Positions 21,475 through 31,114 are shown, counted from the first letter of the stretch. The stretch is DNA of 64,000 nt from CAVYXF01 sp963772335 (GCA_963772335.1 CAVYXF010000001.1:744001-808000); one strand, 5' to 3'. Notes: a model not told the origin generated them from the letters alone. Program-made: numbers and translations.

Positions 21475-23200
21475 TGCAGTCATACTTCGCTGGTATCGGA
21501 CAGGCCGCCAGCGCGTCGGACGGCTTCATCGTGAGCACATGGAGGCGTAGCTTGCGGGCGTGCACGGTATTGAACGCGTTGATGCAGGCGACCACCTGCG
21601 GCATCTCTCCGCCCTGGCGCGCGATGCGATTGAACGCGTCGGCATTGAACACGGCAAAATCGACCTGCCCCTTGCGCAGCTGATCCAGCGCTGCGGTCTC
21701 ATCAGCGAAATTGGTGTCCGTGCCGAGCAGGAACACAGCACTCGGTTCACGATAGCGGGTCAGCAGGAACGGCCTCGGCGAGCATGGCCGCAGGAGCTCC
21801 GCCACTTCGGCCACCTGTTGGCTCGGCCAAAGCGCCTCGATATTCGGCAGCGCGATCCGGAATGCGGCGAAGTACAGCAATCCAGCGCTAACCACCGCCG
21901 CAGCGACGGCAGCATAAAAACGCTCGGCCCAAGCGGCCCGCACCGTGATGAATACCGCCAGGGCGAACGGCACCGCGAGCACGAACAGCCATGGGCTCGG
22001 CGCGTCCTTGAACTTGACATGCAGCAGCGCGATGAAGGCGGCCTGGAGGATGGCAACGAACAGCCAGATCGCGGCGGCCTGCTTATAGGTGCGGCGTGGG
22101 ATGGTGCCGGGGATGGCAACTTCGCGCAGCACCCATGCGGCACCCATGGCGATTGCCGGATAGATCGGAAGAATATAATGCGGCAGCTTGGTGGGCGTCG
22201 CCTCCAGCACCAGCCAGAACGGGATGATCCAGGCCAGCAAAAACAGCGCGCGGCGGTGCATGCGATTGCGCCAAAGCCAGACCGCGCCGCCACCCGTCGC
22301 AACCAACGCGCCAGGCCAGAATGTCCACCAGAACAGCACCAGATAGAAGCCTGGCGGTCCCCAATGTCTCTCCTGGCCAGACTGTAGCTTGCCGAGGAAG
22401 TCTTGGCCGATCGAGCGGTGGAAGAACTCACCGCCAGAGGTCACCCCGATGGCGATGAACCAGGGCAGCACGACCAGCAGGAACATTGGAATGCCCCAGG
22501 AGAAATGCAGCGTGCGCAGCCAGGACCGCTCCGGATCATAAAACGCGAGCGGCAAAATGGTGAGCAGGGCAAGCCCGGGCGCGACCGGTCCCTTGATCAA
22601 GGTGCCAAGGCCAAGAGCAATCCAGAACAATGCAGCGGTGCCGACCGTTTCCTTCGGCGTTAGGCGCGCAAGATAGATGCGCCCGAGCGCCCCCTGGGCG
22701 AGAATGGTGCAGGCAAGCAGCACCGCGTCCGCCTTGGCGATCCGCGCCTCAATATTGACGTCGAGCGCGACAGCCAAGAGCAGGGCTGCGAGCAGCGCAT
22801 TCTGCCGGCCGTAAAGCGGCTCTGCCGCCCACCACGTCAAGAGCACACATGCGAGAATGCCGAAAAAGGAGGGAATGCGATAAGCCCAGATCTCCTTGGC
22901 TTCGGCCGAAGAAAACGCAGCGACGCTCGCCGCCTGCAGCCAATAAATTCCGACCGGCTTTTTATAGCGCGGCTCGTCCTGGAAGCGGATATCGATGAAA
23001 TCACCGCTCTCCAGCATCTGCTTGGTCGCCTGCGCAAAACGGGACTCGTCGCGGTCGGTGACCGGAAGCGAGGCGATCCCTGGCAGACTTACCGCCAAGC
23101 AGAGCGCAATCAGAAAAGTGGCTGCCCACCTTGGACGCACCGCGAGCCAACCGAGCGCCGCGGCCGCATCGCGGTCCAGCCTGCCAAGCCACCGTTCCAT
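21452..23200 (-). CDS. ArnT-like GT-C glycosyltransferase (PMT/GT39-GT83 type)
   Basis: The 582-residue polytopic membrane protein resembles 4-amino-4-deoxy-L-arabinose transferase and related enzymes that use polyprenyl-phosphate sugars on the periplasmic side. The first periplasmic loop has VTDRDESRFAQATKQML, which holds the catalytic Asp-Glu pair of GT-C enzymes, followed by YKKPVGIYWLQA. Around 11-12 membrane helices fill the middle and a small soluble domain ends it. ATG 23200 has GACGGGGATTGG upstream; a TTG codon lies two codons earlier. The acceptor could be lipid A or another envelope glycan; the sequence does not say. Confidence 0.88.
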   Translation of the reverse strand: MERWLGRLDRDAAAALGWLAVRPRWAATFLIALCLAVSLPGIASLPVTDRDESRFAQATKQMLESGDFIDIRFQDEPRYKKPVGIYWLQAASVAAFSSAEAKEIWAYRIPSFFGILACVLLTWWAAEPLYGRQNALLAALLLAVALDVNIEARIAKADAVLLACTILAQGALGRIYLARLTPKETVGTAALFWIALGLGTLIKGPVAPGLALLTILPLAFYDPERSWLRTLHFSWGIPMFLLVVLPWFIAIGVTSGGEFFHRSIGQDFLGKLQSGQERHWGPPGFYLVLFWWTFWPGALVATGGGAVWLWRNRMHRRALFLLAWIIPFWLVLEATPTKLPHYILPIYPAIAMGAAWVLREVAIPGTIPRRTYKQAAAIWLFVAILQAAFIALLHVKFKDAPSPWLFVLAVPFALAVFITVRAAWAERFYAAVAAAVVSAGLLYFAAFRIALPNIEALWPSQQVAEVAELLRPCSPRPFLLTRYREPSAVFLLGTDTNFADETAALDQLRKGQVDFAVFNADAFNRIARQGGEMPQVVACINAFNTVHARKLRLHVLTMKPSDALAACPIPAKYDCINPAAAR

Positions 23201-23402
23201 CGCCAATCCCCGTCTTTGAGCGCCTTTTAGCCTAAAGCGCGTTCACAGCAAATGGAGAGTGTTGCGATGATCACCGGTGACCGCTGCCCTGCGCTGATTT
23301 GTGCCGGGATGGCGGTGGATTGTGAGATGCAGCGGTGGGGCGCTGGCGCTCCCATTTCCCACCGATGACGGGAGCGACGTGGCTTAGCTGAGGTGAGGGC
23401 TC

Positions 23403-23690
23403 TTATCCCGCCGTCCTGATTTCAAAGCCTCCCGGCGCTTCGCCGCCTTCTTGCTCGATCTCGACGGCAGTCACGCGGGCGGCAAAGGGGCCCTCGCGGC
23501 ATCGCTCCAACATGGCCGCCACATCATCCGGCGCGCCCGCGAACAGCGCCTCGACAGCGCCATCTCTGCGATTGCGCACCCAGCCAGCAAGTCCCAGCTC
23601 TTGGGCTGAATCCGCCGCCCAGGCGCGATAGCCTACGCCCTGCACCCGGCCCTTGATTCGCACCCGAACCACGCGGACTTGCTCAGCCAT
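23403..23690 (-). CDS. Acylphosphatase
   Basis: A 95-residue single-domain acylphosphatase that hydrolyses carboxyl-phosphate bonds such as those in acetyl phosphate. The active-site Arg is in RIKGRVQGVGYRAWA and the catalytic Asn in GWVRNRRDGAVEALF, both exactly placed. The start at 23690 is backed by GGAAAGGGC. It lies 58 bases downstream of pccA in the same direction, a likely operon. Confidence 0.93.
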   Translation of the reverse strand: MAEQVRVVRVRIKGRVQGVGYRAWAADSAQELGLAGWVRNRRDGAVEALFAGAPDDVAAMLERCREGPFAARVTAVEIEQEGGEAPGGFEIRTAG

Positions 23691-23748
23691 GCCCTTTCCT
23701 ACGAATTGATGCTGACGGCTATACCATCCAGCGGATCGGCCGGCGATA

Positions 23749-25767
23749 TCAAGCAAACTCCATAATCACAGCATCCACGGCGAGGCTATCGCCCGGTTTG
23801 GCCTTAATGCTTTTCACCGTGGCGTCGCGCTCAGCGCGCAGGATGTTCTCCATCTTCATCGCCTCGACGGTGCAGAGCGCCTCGCCGGCCTTCACCTCCT
23901 GGCCCTCGACCACATTGATGACACGCACCAGCCCCGGCATCGGACAGCGCAGCGCTTTGGAGGAATCGGCCGCCTTCTTCTCCGGCATGAGACTGGCGAG
24001 CCGTGCCTCCTCCTCGGTATAGACGCGCGCCGGCACGATCATGCCGGCATGGGACAGCTCGACGCCATTGCGGATCGGCCGGATCTGAACGACGAGCTCA
24101 TCCCGGCCGACACGGCCCTGCCACACCGGCTGTCCCGGCCACCAGTCGGAGGCGACCGTCAGCTTGCGGCGCGAGCTGTCACCCTCGCCCATGATGTCGA
24201 TCGTGACCGGCTGGCGGTAGGAGCCGGCGACCCACATCCGCAAGGTCTCGCCCCCGACCGTCACCACGCGCTTGTCGGAGAAGCAGACGGTGCGCCCGGT
24301 CATCTGCCCGGAAATCTGCCGGCGGCGCTGATTGCCCTGGTGGTCGATCGCGACCGCAACGCAGGCGAGCGTCTCGCGCTCAGCGGGCTCGGGCGTGCGC
24401 GGCGAGAAGCCTTGCGGGAACTCCTCGGCGATGAAGCCGGTCGAAAGTGCGCCCTTCCGCCAGCGCGGATGATGCATGATCGCTGCGAGGAACGGGATAT
24501 TGTGCCGGATGCCGTCAATGTAGAAGCCGTCGAGCGCGTCGGCCATATGGTCGATCGCCGACTCCCGCGTCGGGCCGTGGGTGATCAGCTTGGCGATCAT
24601 CGGGTCGTAATAGATCGAGATCTCGCCGCCCTCATAGACGCCGGTATCATTGCGCACCGTGAGGCCATTCTCGGTACCTTCCGCAGGCGGGCGATAGCGG
24701 GTGAGCCGGCCGGTCGAGGGCAGGAAATTGCGGAACGGGTCCTCGGCATAGACACGGGACTCGACCGCCCAGCCGCCGATCTTCAGGTCGCTCTGCTTGA
24801 AGGGCAGCGTCTCGCCCGCCGCCACGCGGATCATCTGCTCGACGAGATCGATGCCGGTGATCAGCTCGGTGACGGGATGCTCGACCTGAAGGCGGGTATT
24901 CATCTCCAGGAAATAGAAATTGCGGTTCTGATCGACGATGAACTCGACGGTGCCGGCGCTCTCATAATGCACCGCCTTGGCCAGCGCGACAGCCTGCTCG
25001 CCCATCGCCTTGCGGGTCGCCTCATCCAGAAACGGGCTGGGCGCCTCCTCGATGACCTTCTGATTGCGGCGCTGGATCGAGCATTCACGCTCGAACAGGT
25101 AGACGAGATTGCCCTGCTTGTCGCCAAGCACCTGGATCTCGATGTGGCGAGGGTTCTCGACAAATTTCTCGATGAACACCCGGTCATCGCCAAAGGAGGA
25201 TTTCGCCTCCGACTTCGAGGAGGCAAAGCCTTCCGCAACCTCCTCGCGTGAGCGGGCGATGCGCATGCCCTTGCCACCGCCGCCGGCCGAGGCCTTGATC
25301 ATCACCGGATAGCCGATTTCCTCGGCGATGCGGACGGCTTCCTCGGGGCTGCCGATGACGCCCAGATAGCCGGGCACGGTCGAGACCCGGGCTTCGGCGG
25401 CGAATTTCTTGGACTCGATCTTGTCGCCCATCGCCCGGATCGCCTCGATATTCGGGCCGATGAAGGCGATGCCGGCAGCTTTCAGCGCCTCGGCGAAGGC
25501 GGCGTTTTCGGAGAGAAAGCCATAGCCGGGATGGATCGCCTCGGCGCCGGTGCTCTTCGCCGCCTCAATTACCTTATCGATGACAAGGTAAGACTGGCTA
25601 GCCGGTGCCGGGCCGATATGCACGGCCTCATCCGCCATCTCGCGATGCAGCGCATCAAGATCGGCATCGGAATAGATCGCCACCGTCCTGATGCCCATCT
25701 TCCGCGCCGTCTTGATGACCCGGCAGGCGATCTCGCCGCGATTGGCGATCAGGATTTTCTCGAACAT
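23749..25767 (-). CDS. pccA: Propionyl-CoA carboxylase alpha (biotin-carrying) subunit
   Basis: The 672-residue protein has a biotin carboxylase module (FEKILIANRGEIACRVIKTA at the start, ASAGGGGKGMRIA as the ATP-grasp loop, EMNTRLQVEHPVTE as the catalytic segment), a middle BT-type linker domain and a biotin carrier domain with the modified Lys in VEAMKMENIL. This order and length match PccA, which carboxylates propionyl-CoA with PccB on the route to succinyl-CoA; acetyl- or methylcrotonyl-CoA carboxylase subunits are close alternatives. ATG 25767 fits the family start and is preceded by AAAGGA. No pccB is present in the window. Confidence 0.93.
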   Translation of the reverse strand: MFEKILIANRGEIACRVIKTARKMGIRTVAIYSDADLDALHREMADEAVHIGPAPASQSYLVIDKVIEAAKSTGAEAIHPGYGFLSENAAFAEALKAAGIAFIGPNIEAIRAMGDKIESKKFAAEARVSTVPGYLGVIGSPEEAVRIAEEIGYPVMIKASAGGGGKGMRIARSREEVAEGFASSKSEAKSSFGDDRVFIEKFVENPRHIEIQVLGDKQGNLVYLFERECSIQRRNQKVIEEAPSPFLDEATRKAMGEQAVALAKAVHYESAGTVEFIVDQNRNFYFLEMNTRLQVEHPVTELITGIDLVEQMIRVAAGETLPFKQSDLKIGGWAVESRVYAEDPFRNFLPSTGRLTRYRPPAEGTENGLTVRNDTGVYEGGEISIYYDPMIAKLITHGPTRESAIDHMADALDGFYIDGIRHNIPFLAAIMHHPRWRKGALSTGFIAEEFPQGFSPRTPEPAERETLACVAVAIDHQGNQRRRQISGQMTGRTVCFSDKRVVTVGGETLRMWVAGSYRQPVTIDIMGEGDSSRRKLTVASDWWPGQPVWQGRVGRDELVVQIRPIRNGVELSHAGMIVPARVYTEEEARLASLMPEKKAADSSKALRCPMPGLVRVINVVEGQEVKAGEALCTVEAMKMENILRAERDATVKSIKAKPGDSLAVDAVIMEFA

Positions 25768-25852
25768 CGGCGGCGGTCCTTTGGCAGGGCTGGTTTTTTT
25801 GGTTTTTTCCGTTGTACCCGCGCCGCGGAGCCGCGTAAATGCCGCTGTCGCT

Positions 25853-26152
25853 TCAGTCTTCCCGGCCTGCCCCGTACCAATAGCCTGGTCTGCGCGCGCT
25901 GTGGGCAAGCGCAACGACGACGATCTCGTCTCCTTCCACGCGGTATATTAGGCAATACGGGAAGCGGTGGAGTTTATAGCTGTGGTGGACGGCATCAATC
26001 AGCGCTGCTGATTGCGGATAGACGCAAAGATATTCCAGCGCACGATCAATCTCGCGTTCCAGTTCCTTCACCAGCCAAAGATTTTCCGAGGCATAATAGT
26101 TGCTGGCGTCGATGAACTCCTGCTCGGCCGACGCCAAGAAGCGGGGCTTCAT
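25853..26152 (-). CDS. RelE/ParE-family toxin
   Basis: A 99-residue protein with the RelE/ParE fold: SAEQEFIDASNYYASEN forms the first helices, followed by basic helix-to-strand elements (LHRFPYCLIYRVEGDEIVVVALAHSARRPGYW). The end RRPGYW is common among ParE-like toxins. It overlaps the upstream antitoxin gene by four bases (ATGA), the usual toxin-antitoxin arrangement. Whether it acts on gyrase or mRNA cannot be inferred. Confidence 0.88.
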   Translation of the reverse strand: MKPRFLASAEQEFIDASNYYASENLWLVKELEREIDRALEYLCVYPQSAALIDAVHHSYKLHRFPYCLIYRVEGDEIVVVALAHSARRPGYWYGAGRED

Positions 26153-26370
26153 GCCTTGCTACGGCGGGCCTTAACCTCCTCCCAAAGAGCACTTTTCATT
26201 TCTCCGCACTGATAAGCCTGCCAGCGGCGTTCCGCTTCTTCCGCCCACGCCTTTTCCCAGCCCACCGGTTGGTCGGGGGCAATCGCGAGCAGCATATCGA
26301 GCAACTCTGCCTGTTCTTCGGGCGAAAGCTGCTGCGCCTGGGCGAAAAGCTGTTTCACACGGTCGTTCAT
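26149..26370 (-). CDS. Antitoxin, addiction-module component family
   Basis: The 73-residue acidic-helical protein matches the short family paired with RelE/ParE toxins (PF09720 type): LSPEEQAELLDMLLA in the N-terminal helices and a WEKAWAEEAERRWQAYQCGE segment that would wrap the toxin, with VKARRSKA at the end. ATG 26370 follows a distant GGAGGGG. Antitoxin first, toxin second, is the expected order for co-translation. Confidence 0.85.
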   Translation of the reverse strand: MNDRVKQLFAQAQQLSPEEQAELLDMLLAIAPDQPVGWEKAWAEEAERRWQAYQCGEMKSALWEEVKARRSKA

Positions 26371-26458
26371 CACCAAATTATGCGCCCCTCCAGAGACGGT
26401 TTGCAAGCGCAGCGCCGGGCGAGGACGAAAGACTACCCACAACCAACATGGGAGCGCC

Positions 26459-26779
26459 TCAGGGCTTCGTCTTCAGCGACATAATATAGGCCGCCAGATT
26501 GTCCAGCTCCGGGACGGTCAGCTGCACCTGCGGCATGGGCGGATGCGGATTGAGGACGAAGCCCTTGAGCTTGCTGGCCGACTGGTCCGGCTGATCGGCG
26601 AGGGCCATGAAACTGGGAATGCCTGCCGTCATCTGGGCGGGGCCAACGCCCGGCGCAATGATGTGGCAATTCACACAGACTGCGCTTGCCAGCTTCTGCC
26701 CCGCCGCAGCATTTGCCGCCTGTGCGGCGTTCCCATGAACAAACAACGCTACCGCTAGCAGCGCTAATCGACCGAGCAT
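26459..26779 (-). CDS. Class I c-type cytochrome, small periplasmic
   Basis: A 106-residue protein with a signal peptide (LALLAVALFVHGNAAQA) and one haem-binding CVNCH motif at about residue 35. PHPPMPQVQLTVPELDNLA carries the distal methionine ligand region typical of small cytochromes c, and AAYIMSLK is the terminal helix. It should carry electrons in the periplasm; a partner enzyme is not evident among neighbours. Confidence 0.9.
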   Translation of the reverse strand: MLGRLALLAVALFVHGNAAQAANAAAGQKLASAVCVNCHIIAPGVGPAQMTAGIPSFMALADQPDQSASKLKGFVLNPHPPMPQVQLTVPELDNLAAYIMSLKTKP

Positions 26780-26858
26780 GGCTATCCCTCCTTATTGGAC
26801 CGTTGAAGGCTTCCGTTTTAGGGCTGCGGCGCCCGAGCGACTTTGATCTAGATCGTGG

Positions 26859-27320
26859 TCAGGCCTTCTTTTCCCATCGGCCTTTTTCGTTCTGCTGCCA
26901 ATAAGTGACATTGCAGCCGGCGGTCTTGGCGCGCTTCCATTCGCTGCGGGCGCCAGCCAGCGCATCTTCGTCGCGCCCGTCGAAGATATAGACGATGCGG
27001 CTATAGCCGGCGTGCTCTGCCAGCGCCGCGCCATCGACCAGAAAACGCACCGTCGCGCCGTTCGGGTTTTCCTCACCCGCCGTGAGAAACACCGGCTGCT
27101 GCTCGGCCATGCCATCGCGGGCGGTGCCGTGCGGGAGGAAGCTATCGTCGGCATAGGTCCAGAGCAAAGCGTCGAGAGCCTCCACGCGCTCACCGCTCCC
27201 AGCCTGAACCACAGCGCGCCAGCCCCGCTCCAGCGTCTTTTCCAGAAGCCCGGGCAGAACTTTGTCGAGCGGCTGCCGGCTCAGCTGATAGAACAGCACC
27301 TCCGCCTGCGTCTCCGTCAT
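26859..27320 (-). CDS. holC: DNA polymerase III subunit chi
   Basis: A 153-residue HolC protein, which links the clamp-loader to single-stranded DNA-binding protein. Visible features are EVLFYQLSRQPLDKVLPGLL at the N-terminus, the RVEALDALLWTYADDSFLPHG stretch and the nucleotide-like FDGRDEDAL loop. ATG 27320 overlaps the der stop by one base; a GTG directly before it would overlap by four. The gene is therefore translationally coupled to der. Confidence 0.92.
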   Translation of the reverse strand: MTETQAEVLFYQLSRQPLDKVLPGLLEKTLERGWRAVVQAGSGERVEALDALLWTYADDSFLPHGTARDGMAEQQPVFLTAGEENPNGATVRFLVDGAALAEHAGYSRIVYIFDGRDEDALAGARSEWKRAKTAGCNVTYWQQNEKGRWEKKA

Positions 27321-28699
27321 CACCGCTTACCCTTGTCATCGTAAGGGTTTTTCGGCTTGCGTAGATGCAGCCGGATCGGCACCGACCACAGATCGAAACT
27401 CTCCCGCAGCCCGTTCACGAGGTAGCGGACATAGGCGTCGGGCAGCTCTTCGGGCCGCGAGCAGAACACGATGAAGGTCGGCGGCCGGGCGTTCGACTGG
27501 GTGATGTAGCGTAATTTGATACGCCGCCCGGCCGCGGCAGGCGGGGCATGGCGCTCGAGCGCCTCGGCGAACCAGCGGTTGAGCGCAGCGGTCGGCAGGC
27601 GCTTGTTCCAGCTGTCATAAACCGCGAACACCGCCTGCATAAGCTTTTCCGTGCCGCGCCCCGAAAGCGCGCTGACCGGCACGACCGGCACGCCCTTCAC
27701 CTGCGGCAGCGCGCGGGCAACCGTCTCGCGCAGCTCGCGGAGCATCGCCTCGCGGTTTTCCACCAGATCCCATTTGTTGACGCCGATGACCAGGGCCCTG
27801 CCCTCGCGCTCGACGAGATCGGCGATCTGCAGATCCTGCTTGTCGAGCGCCACATCGACATCGATCAGCAGCACCACGACCTCGGCGAAGCGGATGGCGT
27901 TCAGCGCATCGCCCACGGCAAGCTTCTCGACGCGCTCGGAAATACGCGACTTGCGCCTTAGCCCCGCCGTGTCGAACAGCTTGACCGGGCGTCCCTGCCA
28001 GGAAAAGTCGGAGGCAACCGAGTTGCGGGTCAGGCCGGGCTCAGGCCCGGTAATCATGCGCTCCTCGCCGAGCAGCGTGTTGACCAGGGTCGATTTGCCG
28101 GCGTTCGGGCGTCCGACAATGGCAAGGCGCAGCGGGCGGTGGGGTCGCTCAGCCTCGGCCGTCTCCTCGTCCTCCGCCTCCTGTAGCATCTCGCCCGGCT
28201 CGATCTGCTCCAGCGCCTCGGCCATGCGGGAATACAGCTCACCGATCCCCTCTCCATGCTCGGCGGAGAGCGCAACAGCCTCGCCGAGGCCAAGCCGGAA
28301 CGCTTCGTAATAGCCCGCCTCCCCTGCTCGCCCCTCGCATTTGTTGGCGACGACGATCACCGGTCTGCCGGAAGCCCGCACTACCGCAGCGAACACCTCG
28401 TCCGCCGGCGTGACACCAGCGCGCGCATCGATCAGGAACAGGATGAGATCGGCCTCGGCTATCGCCGTTTCGCTCTGGACGCGCATGCGCGAGGCGATCG
28501 AGCCGGGATCGGCCTCCTCGAGGCCGGCCGTGTCGATCAGCCGGATCTTGCGCTCACCAACCTCCGCCTCGGCTTCTTTGCGGTCGCGCGTCAGACCGGG
28601 CATGTCGTCGACCAGCGCCAGGCGCTTGCCGGCGAGGCGATTGAACAACGTGGACTTGCCGACATTCGGCCGTCCGGCAATGACAACAGCAGGGTTCAT
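27320..28699 (-). CDS. der: Ribosome biogenesis GTPase Der (EngA)
   Basis: The 459-residue protein has two tandem GTPase domains, the diagnostic feature of Der. G1 motifs are GRPNVGKS near residue 8 and GRPNAGKS around residue 187. G3 elements are DTAGLEE and DTAGLRR, and G4 elements are NKCEG and NKWDL. A KH-like C-terminal domain follows (RYITQSNARPPTFIVFCS). Der acts in 50S ribosomal subunit maturation. ATG 28699 fits the family start; upstream in-frame residues do not. An acidic insert (EAEDEETAEAERP) separates the two G domains. Confidence 0.96.
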   Translation of the reverse strand: MNPAVVIAGRPNVGKSTLFNRLAGKRLALVDDMPGLTRDRKEAEAEVGERKIRLIDTAGLEEADPGSIASRMRVQSETAIAEADLILFLIDARAGVTPADEVFAAVVRASGRPVIVVANKCEGRAGEAGYYEAFRLGLGEAVALSAEHGEGIGELYSRMAEALEQIEPGEMLQEAEDEETAEAERPHRPLRLAIVGRPNAGKSTLVNTLLGEERMITGPEPGLTRNSVASDFSWQGRPVKLFDTAGLRRKSRISERVEKLAVGDALNAIRFAEVVVLLIDVDVALDKQDLQIADLVEREGRALVIGVNKWDLVENREAMLRELRETVARALPQVKGVPVVPVSALSGRGTEKLMQAVFAVYDSWNKRLPTAALNRWFAEALERHAPPAAAGRRIKLRYITQSNARPPTFIVFCSRPEELPDAYVRYLVNGLRESFDLWSVPIRLHLRKPKNPYDDKGKR

Positions 28700-28876
28700 G
28701 AGTGCCAAAGGACAAGCAGGATCGGGGCCGGTCCGCGGCACCGATTCCAGTCAGATACGCTCCGGTTCTAACGCAATAAAGAGATGGAGCGCACCAAATT
28801 AAATGGGGAGGGCCGCCGAACTGGCAATGCTTTCTTCGCGACCTGGGATGCCGTTTCTTTTTCGCCGGTCTTTGCG

Positions 28877-30223
28877 CTAATTCAGCGCGATCAGGCTGGC
28901 CTTGTCGGTGAGCAGATACATCCTGCCACTGGCAACGACCGGCGGAATATAGACCGGATTGTCCAGATTGGACTTCGTCGACACCTCGCCGTTTCGCGCA
29001 TCGAGCCCGACCAGCATGCCCTTGTCTGATACCGCCCAGATCTTGCCGCCCGCGAGCACTGGGCCGCTCCAGACGCGGTCGTCCGGCAGAGTGGTGACCC
29101 AGCGGGTCTTGCCGGTCTTGCGGGCCAGCGCATAGGCGCGCCCGCCCGTGTCCACGACAAAGACGGTATCGCCTGCGACCCAGGGTGTCTGCCCGGCGCG
29201 AATGTCCTTGGACCAGACGCGCTCGCCGGTCTTGGTGGCCGTCGCGATCATGCGGCCGCTGCCGCTGGTGGCAAACACGATATCGCCGTCAATCACCGGC
29301 CGGGCGGCATCGCCGATATTGGCGATCGAGGTACCGACCGCGCCGCCCGAGACCGAATCGGTCCACTTCGCCTGGCCGGAGGCCATATCGAGCGCGGTTA
29401 CCTCACCCGAGGGGAAGGACACGACCAGCAGATTGCCGGCAGCAGCCGGGCTGACATTGGAAAGCAGCGAGGCGCCTTCCGGCAGGCCGCGCGATGACCA
29501 CAGCTCCGTGCCGTCCTGCGCGTTCAATGCGAAAAGCTGGCTTTCGGAATTGACGACGAACAACTTGCCGGCGGCAGCGGTCGGCGAGGTACGGATCGGC
29601 ACGCCGAGCGTCTTGGTCCAGACCGGTTTGCCGTTCTCCGCGTTGAGTGCGACCACCCGCCCGAAGCCGGTCGCGGCAAACACCTTATCGCCATCCGCCG
29701 CAAGACCCCCACCGAAGCCAACTTCCGCCTTTTCCTCTTCCGGTTTCAGGTCGGCCCTCCAGACCACCCCGCCGCTCGCAGCGGAGAATGCGGTGACCTG
29801 CCCCTTGCGATCGAGGGTGTAAACTTTGCCATTGCTGACGATCGGCACGGCGGTGATACGGCCGTCCGAATTCGAACCAGACCCGGCATCGCCCCGCCAG
29901 GCCGGCTTTGCCGCACCGTCGAAGGCGAGATGTCCAGGCGCATTGCTGGCGACGCCGCCAGGCTGACTCCATGCGGCGTTGGACTGGGGAGCAGGGATTG
30001 CAACTGGCTCATTGGCTTCGACAGATGCCGTTGTACCGCCTACGCCCTCGGAGCTAAGGACGGAAATGCGCTTGCCTTGCAGCGGCGGCTTTTCCTTGTC
30101 GCCGAACAGACTGGAGACGCCAGGGATAGACGGCAGGCTCGGCGCCGACTCGCAGGCCGCGAGGGAGAGCCCGGCTGCAAGCAGCAGTCCGGTACGAAAC
30201 AGCTTCTGAACCTGGCCACCCAT
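28877..30223 (-). CDS. bamB: Outer membrane protein assembly factor BamB
   Basis: A 448-residue lipoprotein: the signal ends in LSLAACES, with the lipidated Cys at residue 24. An eight-bladed PQQ-type beta-propeller follows, with repeats such as GKVYTLDRKGQVTAFSAASG, GRVVALNAENGKPVWTKTL and GEVTALDMASGQAKWTDSV. BamB helps BamA insert outer-membrane proteins. It lies 12 bases after the YfgM-like gene and upstream of der, the same order as yfgM-bamB-der in E. coli. Confidence 0.93.
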   Translation of the reverse strand: MGGQVQKLFRTGLLLAAGLSLAACESAPSLPSIPGVSSLFGDKEKPPLQGKRISVLSSEGVGGTTASVEANEPVAIPAPQSNAAWSQPGGVASNAPGHLAFDGAAKPAWRGDAGSGSNSDGRITAVPIVSNGKVYTLDRKGQVTAFSAASGGVVWRADLKPEEEKAEVGFGGGLAADGDKVFAATGFGRVVALNAENGKPVWTKTLGVPIRTSPTAAAGKLFVVNSESQLFALNAQDGTELWSSRGLPEGASLLSNVSPAAAGNLLVVSFPSGEVTALDMASGQAKWTDSVSGGAVGTSIANIGDAARPVIDGDIVFATSGSGRMIATATKTGERVWSKDIRAGQTPWVAGDTVFVVDTGGRAYALARKTGKTRWVTTLPDDRVWSGPVLAGGKIWAVSDKGMLVGLDARNGEVSTKSNLDNPVYIPPVVASGRMYLLTDKASLIALN

Positions 30224-30235
30224 GCAAAGCCCCTC

Positions 30236-30964
30236 CTATTGCGTTGCGGCATCTTTCTGCGCCGCCTTGGAGTCATTCGGCGTCTCGGTCTTCGCGCTGG
30301 CATTGCCGGGCGCCTTGACGATCAGCGCGAGCATGCTTTCCGCACGTTTGCGCATTTCGGCGGGCGCGAAGGGATCGCTCAGGATGCGATTATACAACTT
30401 CTCCGATTCGGCCACATTGCCCGAGCGATAAGCGGAAAGCGCCAACAGCTCTCTTGCAGAAAACCGCCAGGGATTGCCCTCGACATCGATCTTGTCGAGA
30501 CGCTTGACGATCTCGGCCTGGTCGGCTTCGTCGATGCGCAATCCCGCAGCCTGAACGCGAGCGAAGTCCTTCAGAATCTGATCCGCCCCGCTGTCGCCAG
30601 CAACCTCGTCGTAAAGCGCAACCGCGTCAGCCTTGCGGCCCTGCTTCACCTCGACCGCGGCGAGTTCCAGCTTGGCGAGCACGCGATAGCCGCTAGGGGC
30701 ATCCTTGGCCAGCTTGCCAAGCGCGTCGCGCCCCTCGCCGTATTTGGCATCATCGATTTGCTGGCTCGCCTGGAAAAAGGCCGTGCCGTTCTCCGTCGCC
30801 AGCTTGTTCTGATACCAGAGATAGCCTTTATAGCCACCCGCGATAATGAAAATGGCTGCCGCTGCGATGAGGACGTAGATTCCGTACCTGTCCCACAAAC
30901 GCGCAAGCTGCTCGCGCCGGAGGTCCTCCTCGACTTCCCGAAAGATGTGATCGCTGTCGCTCAT
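30236..30964 (-). CDS. YfgM-like TPR membrane protein
   Basis: The 242-residue protein has a cytoplasmic N-terminus (MSDSDHIFREVEEDLRREQL), one transmembrane helix near 28-46 (YGIYVLIAAAAIFIIAGGY) and a periplasmic helical repeat domain (YRVLAKLELAAVEVKQGRKA, LLALSAYRSGNVAESEKLYN) of the TPR_21/YfgM type. In E. coli YfgM works with the PpiD chaperone at the Sec translocon. Position just upstream of bamB supports the call. The tail is Ala/Lys-rich and probably disordered. Confidence 0.88.
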   Translation of the reverse strand: MSDSDHIFREVEEDLRREQLARLWDRYGIYVLIAAAAIFIIAGGYKGYLWYQNKLATENGTAFFQASQQIDDAKYGEGRDALGKLAKDAPSGYRVLAKLELAAVEVKQGRKADAVALYDEVAGDSGADQILKDFARVQAAGLRIDEADQAEIVKRLDKIDVEGNPWRFSARELLALSAYRSGNVAESEKLYNRILSDPFAPAEMRKRAESMLALIVKAPGNASAKTETPNDSKAAQKDAATQ

Positions 30965-31114
30965 TTCTCTTGCCAGCTTACTGGGCCGTTACCCTGATCG
31001 AAAACACTTCCATATAACGGCCACGACGCGAGCGCCAGCACTCTCGCTCTTCGCGAGCGGCCCCAGCCAGGAGATCAGCCCGCCGCCCGCGCAGGGTGCA
31101 GATGCTAACTCTCT

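Noticed and set aside
24049..25251. 400-residue rightward open frame inside pccA
   Set aside because: It is fully within the well-supported carboxylase gene, on the other strand.
29930..30997. 355-residue rightward open frame across bamB and the YfgM-like gene
   Set aside because: It spans two well-supported leftward genes and their junction.
31020..31080. Small hairpin CGCTC-TTCGC-GAGCG between panB and the YfgM-like gene
   Set aside because: The stem is short and no T-run follows on the leftward strand.
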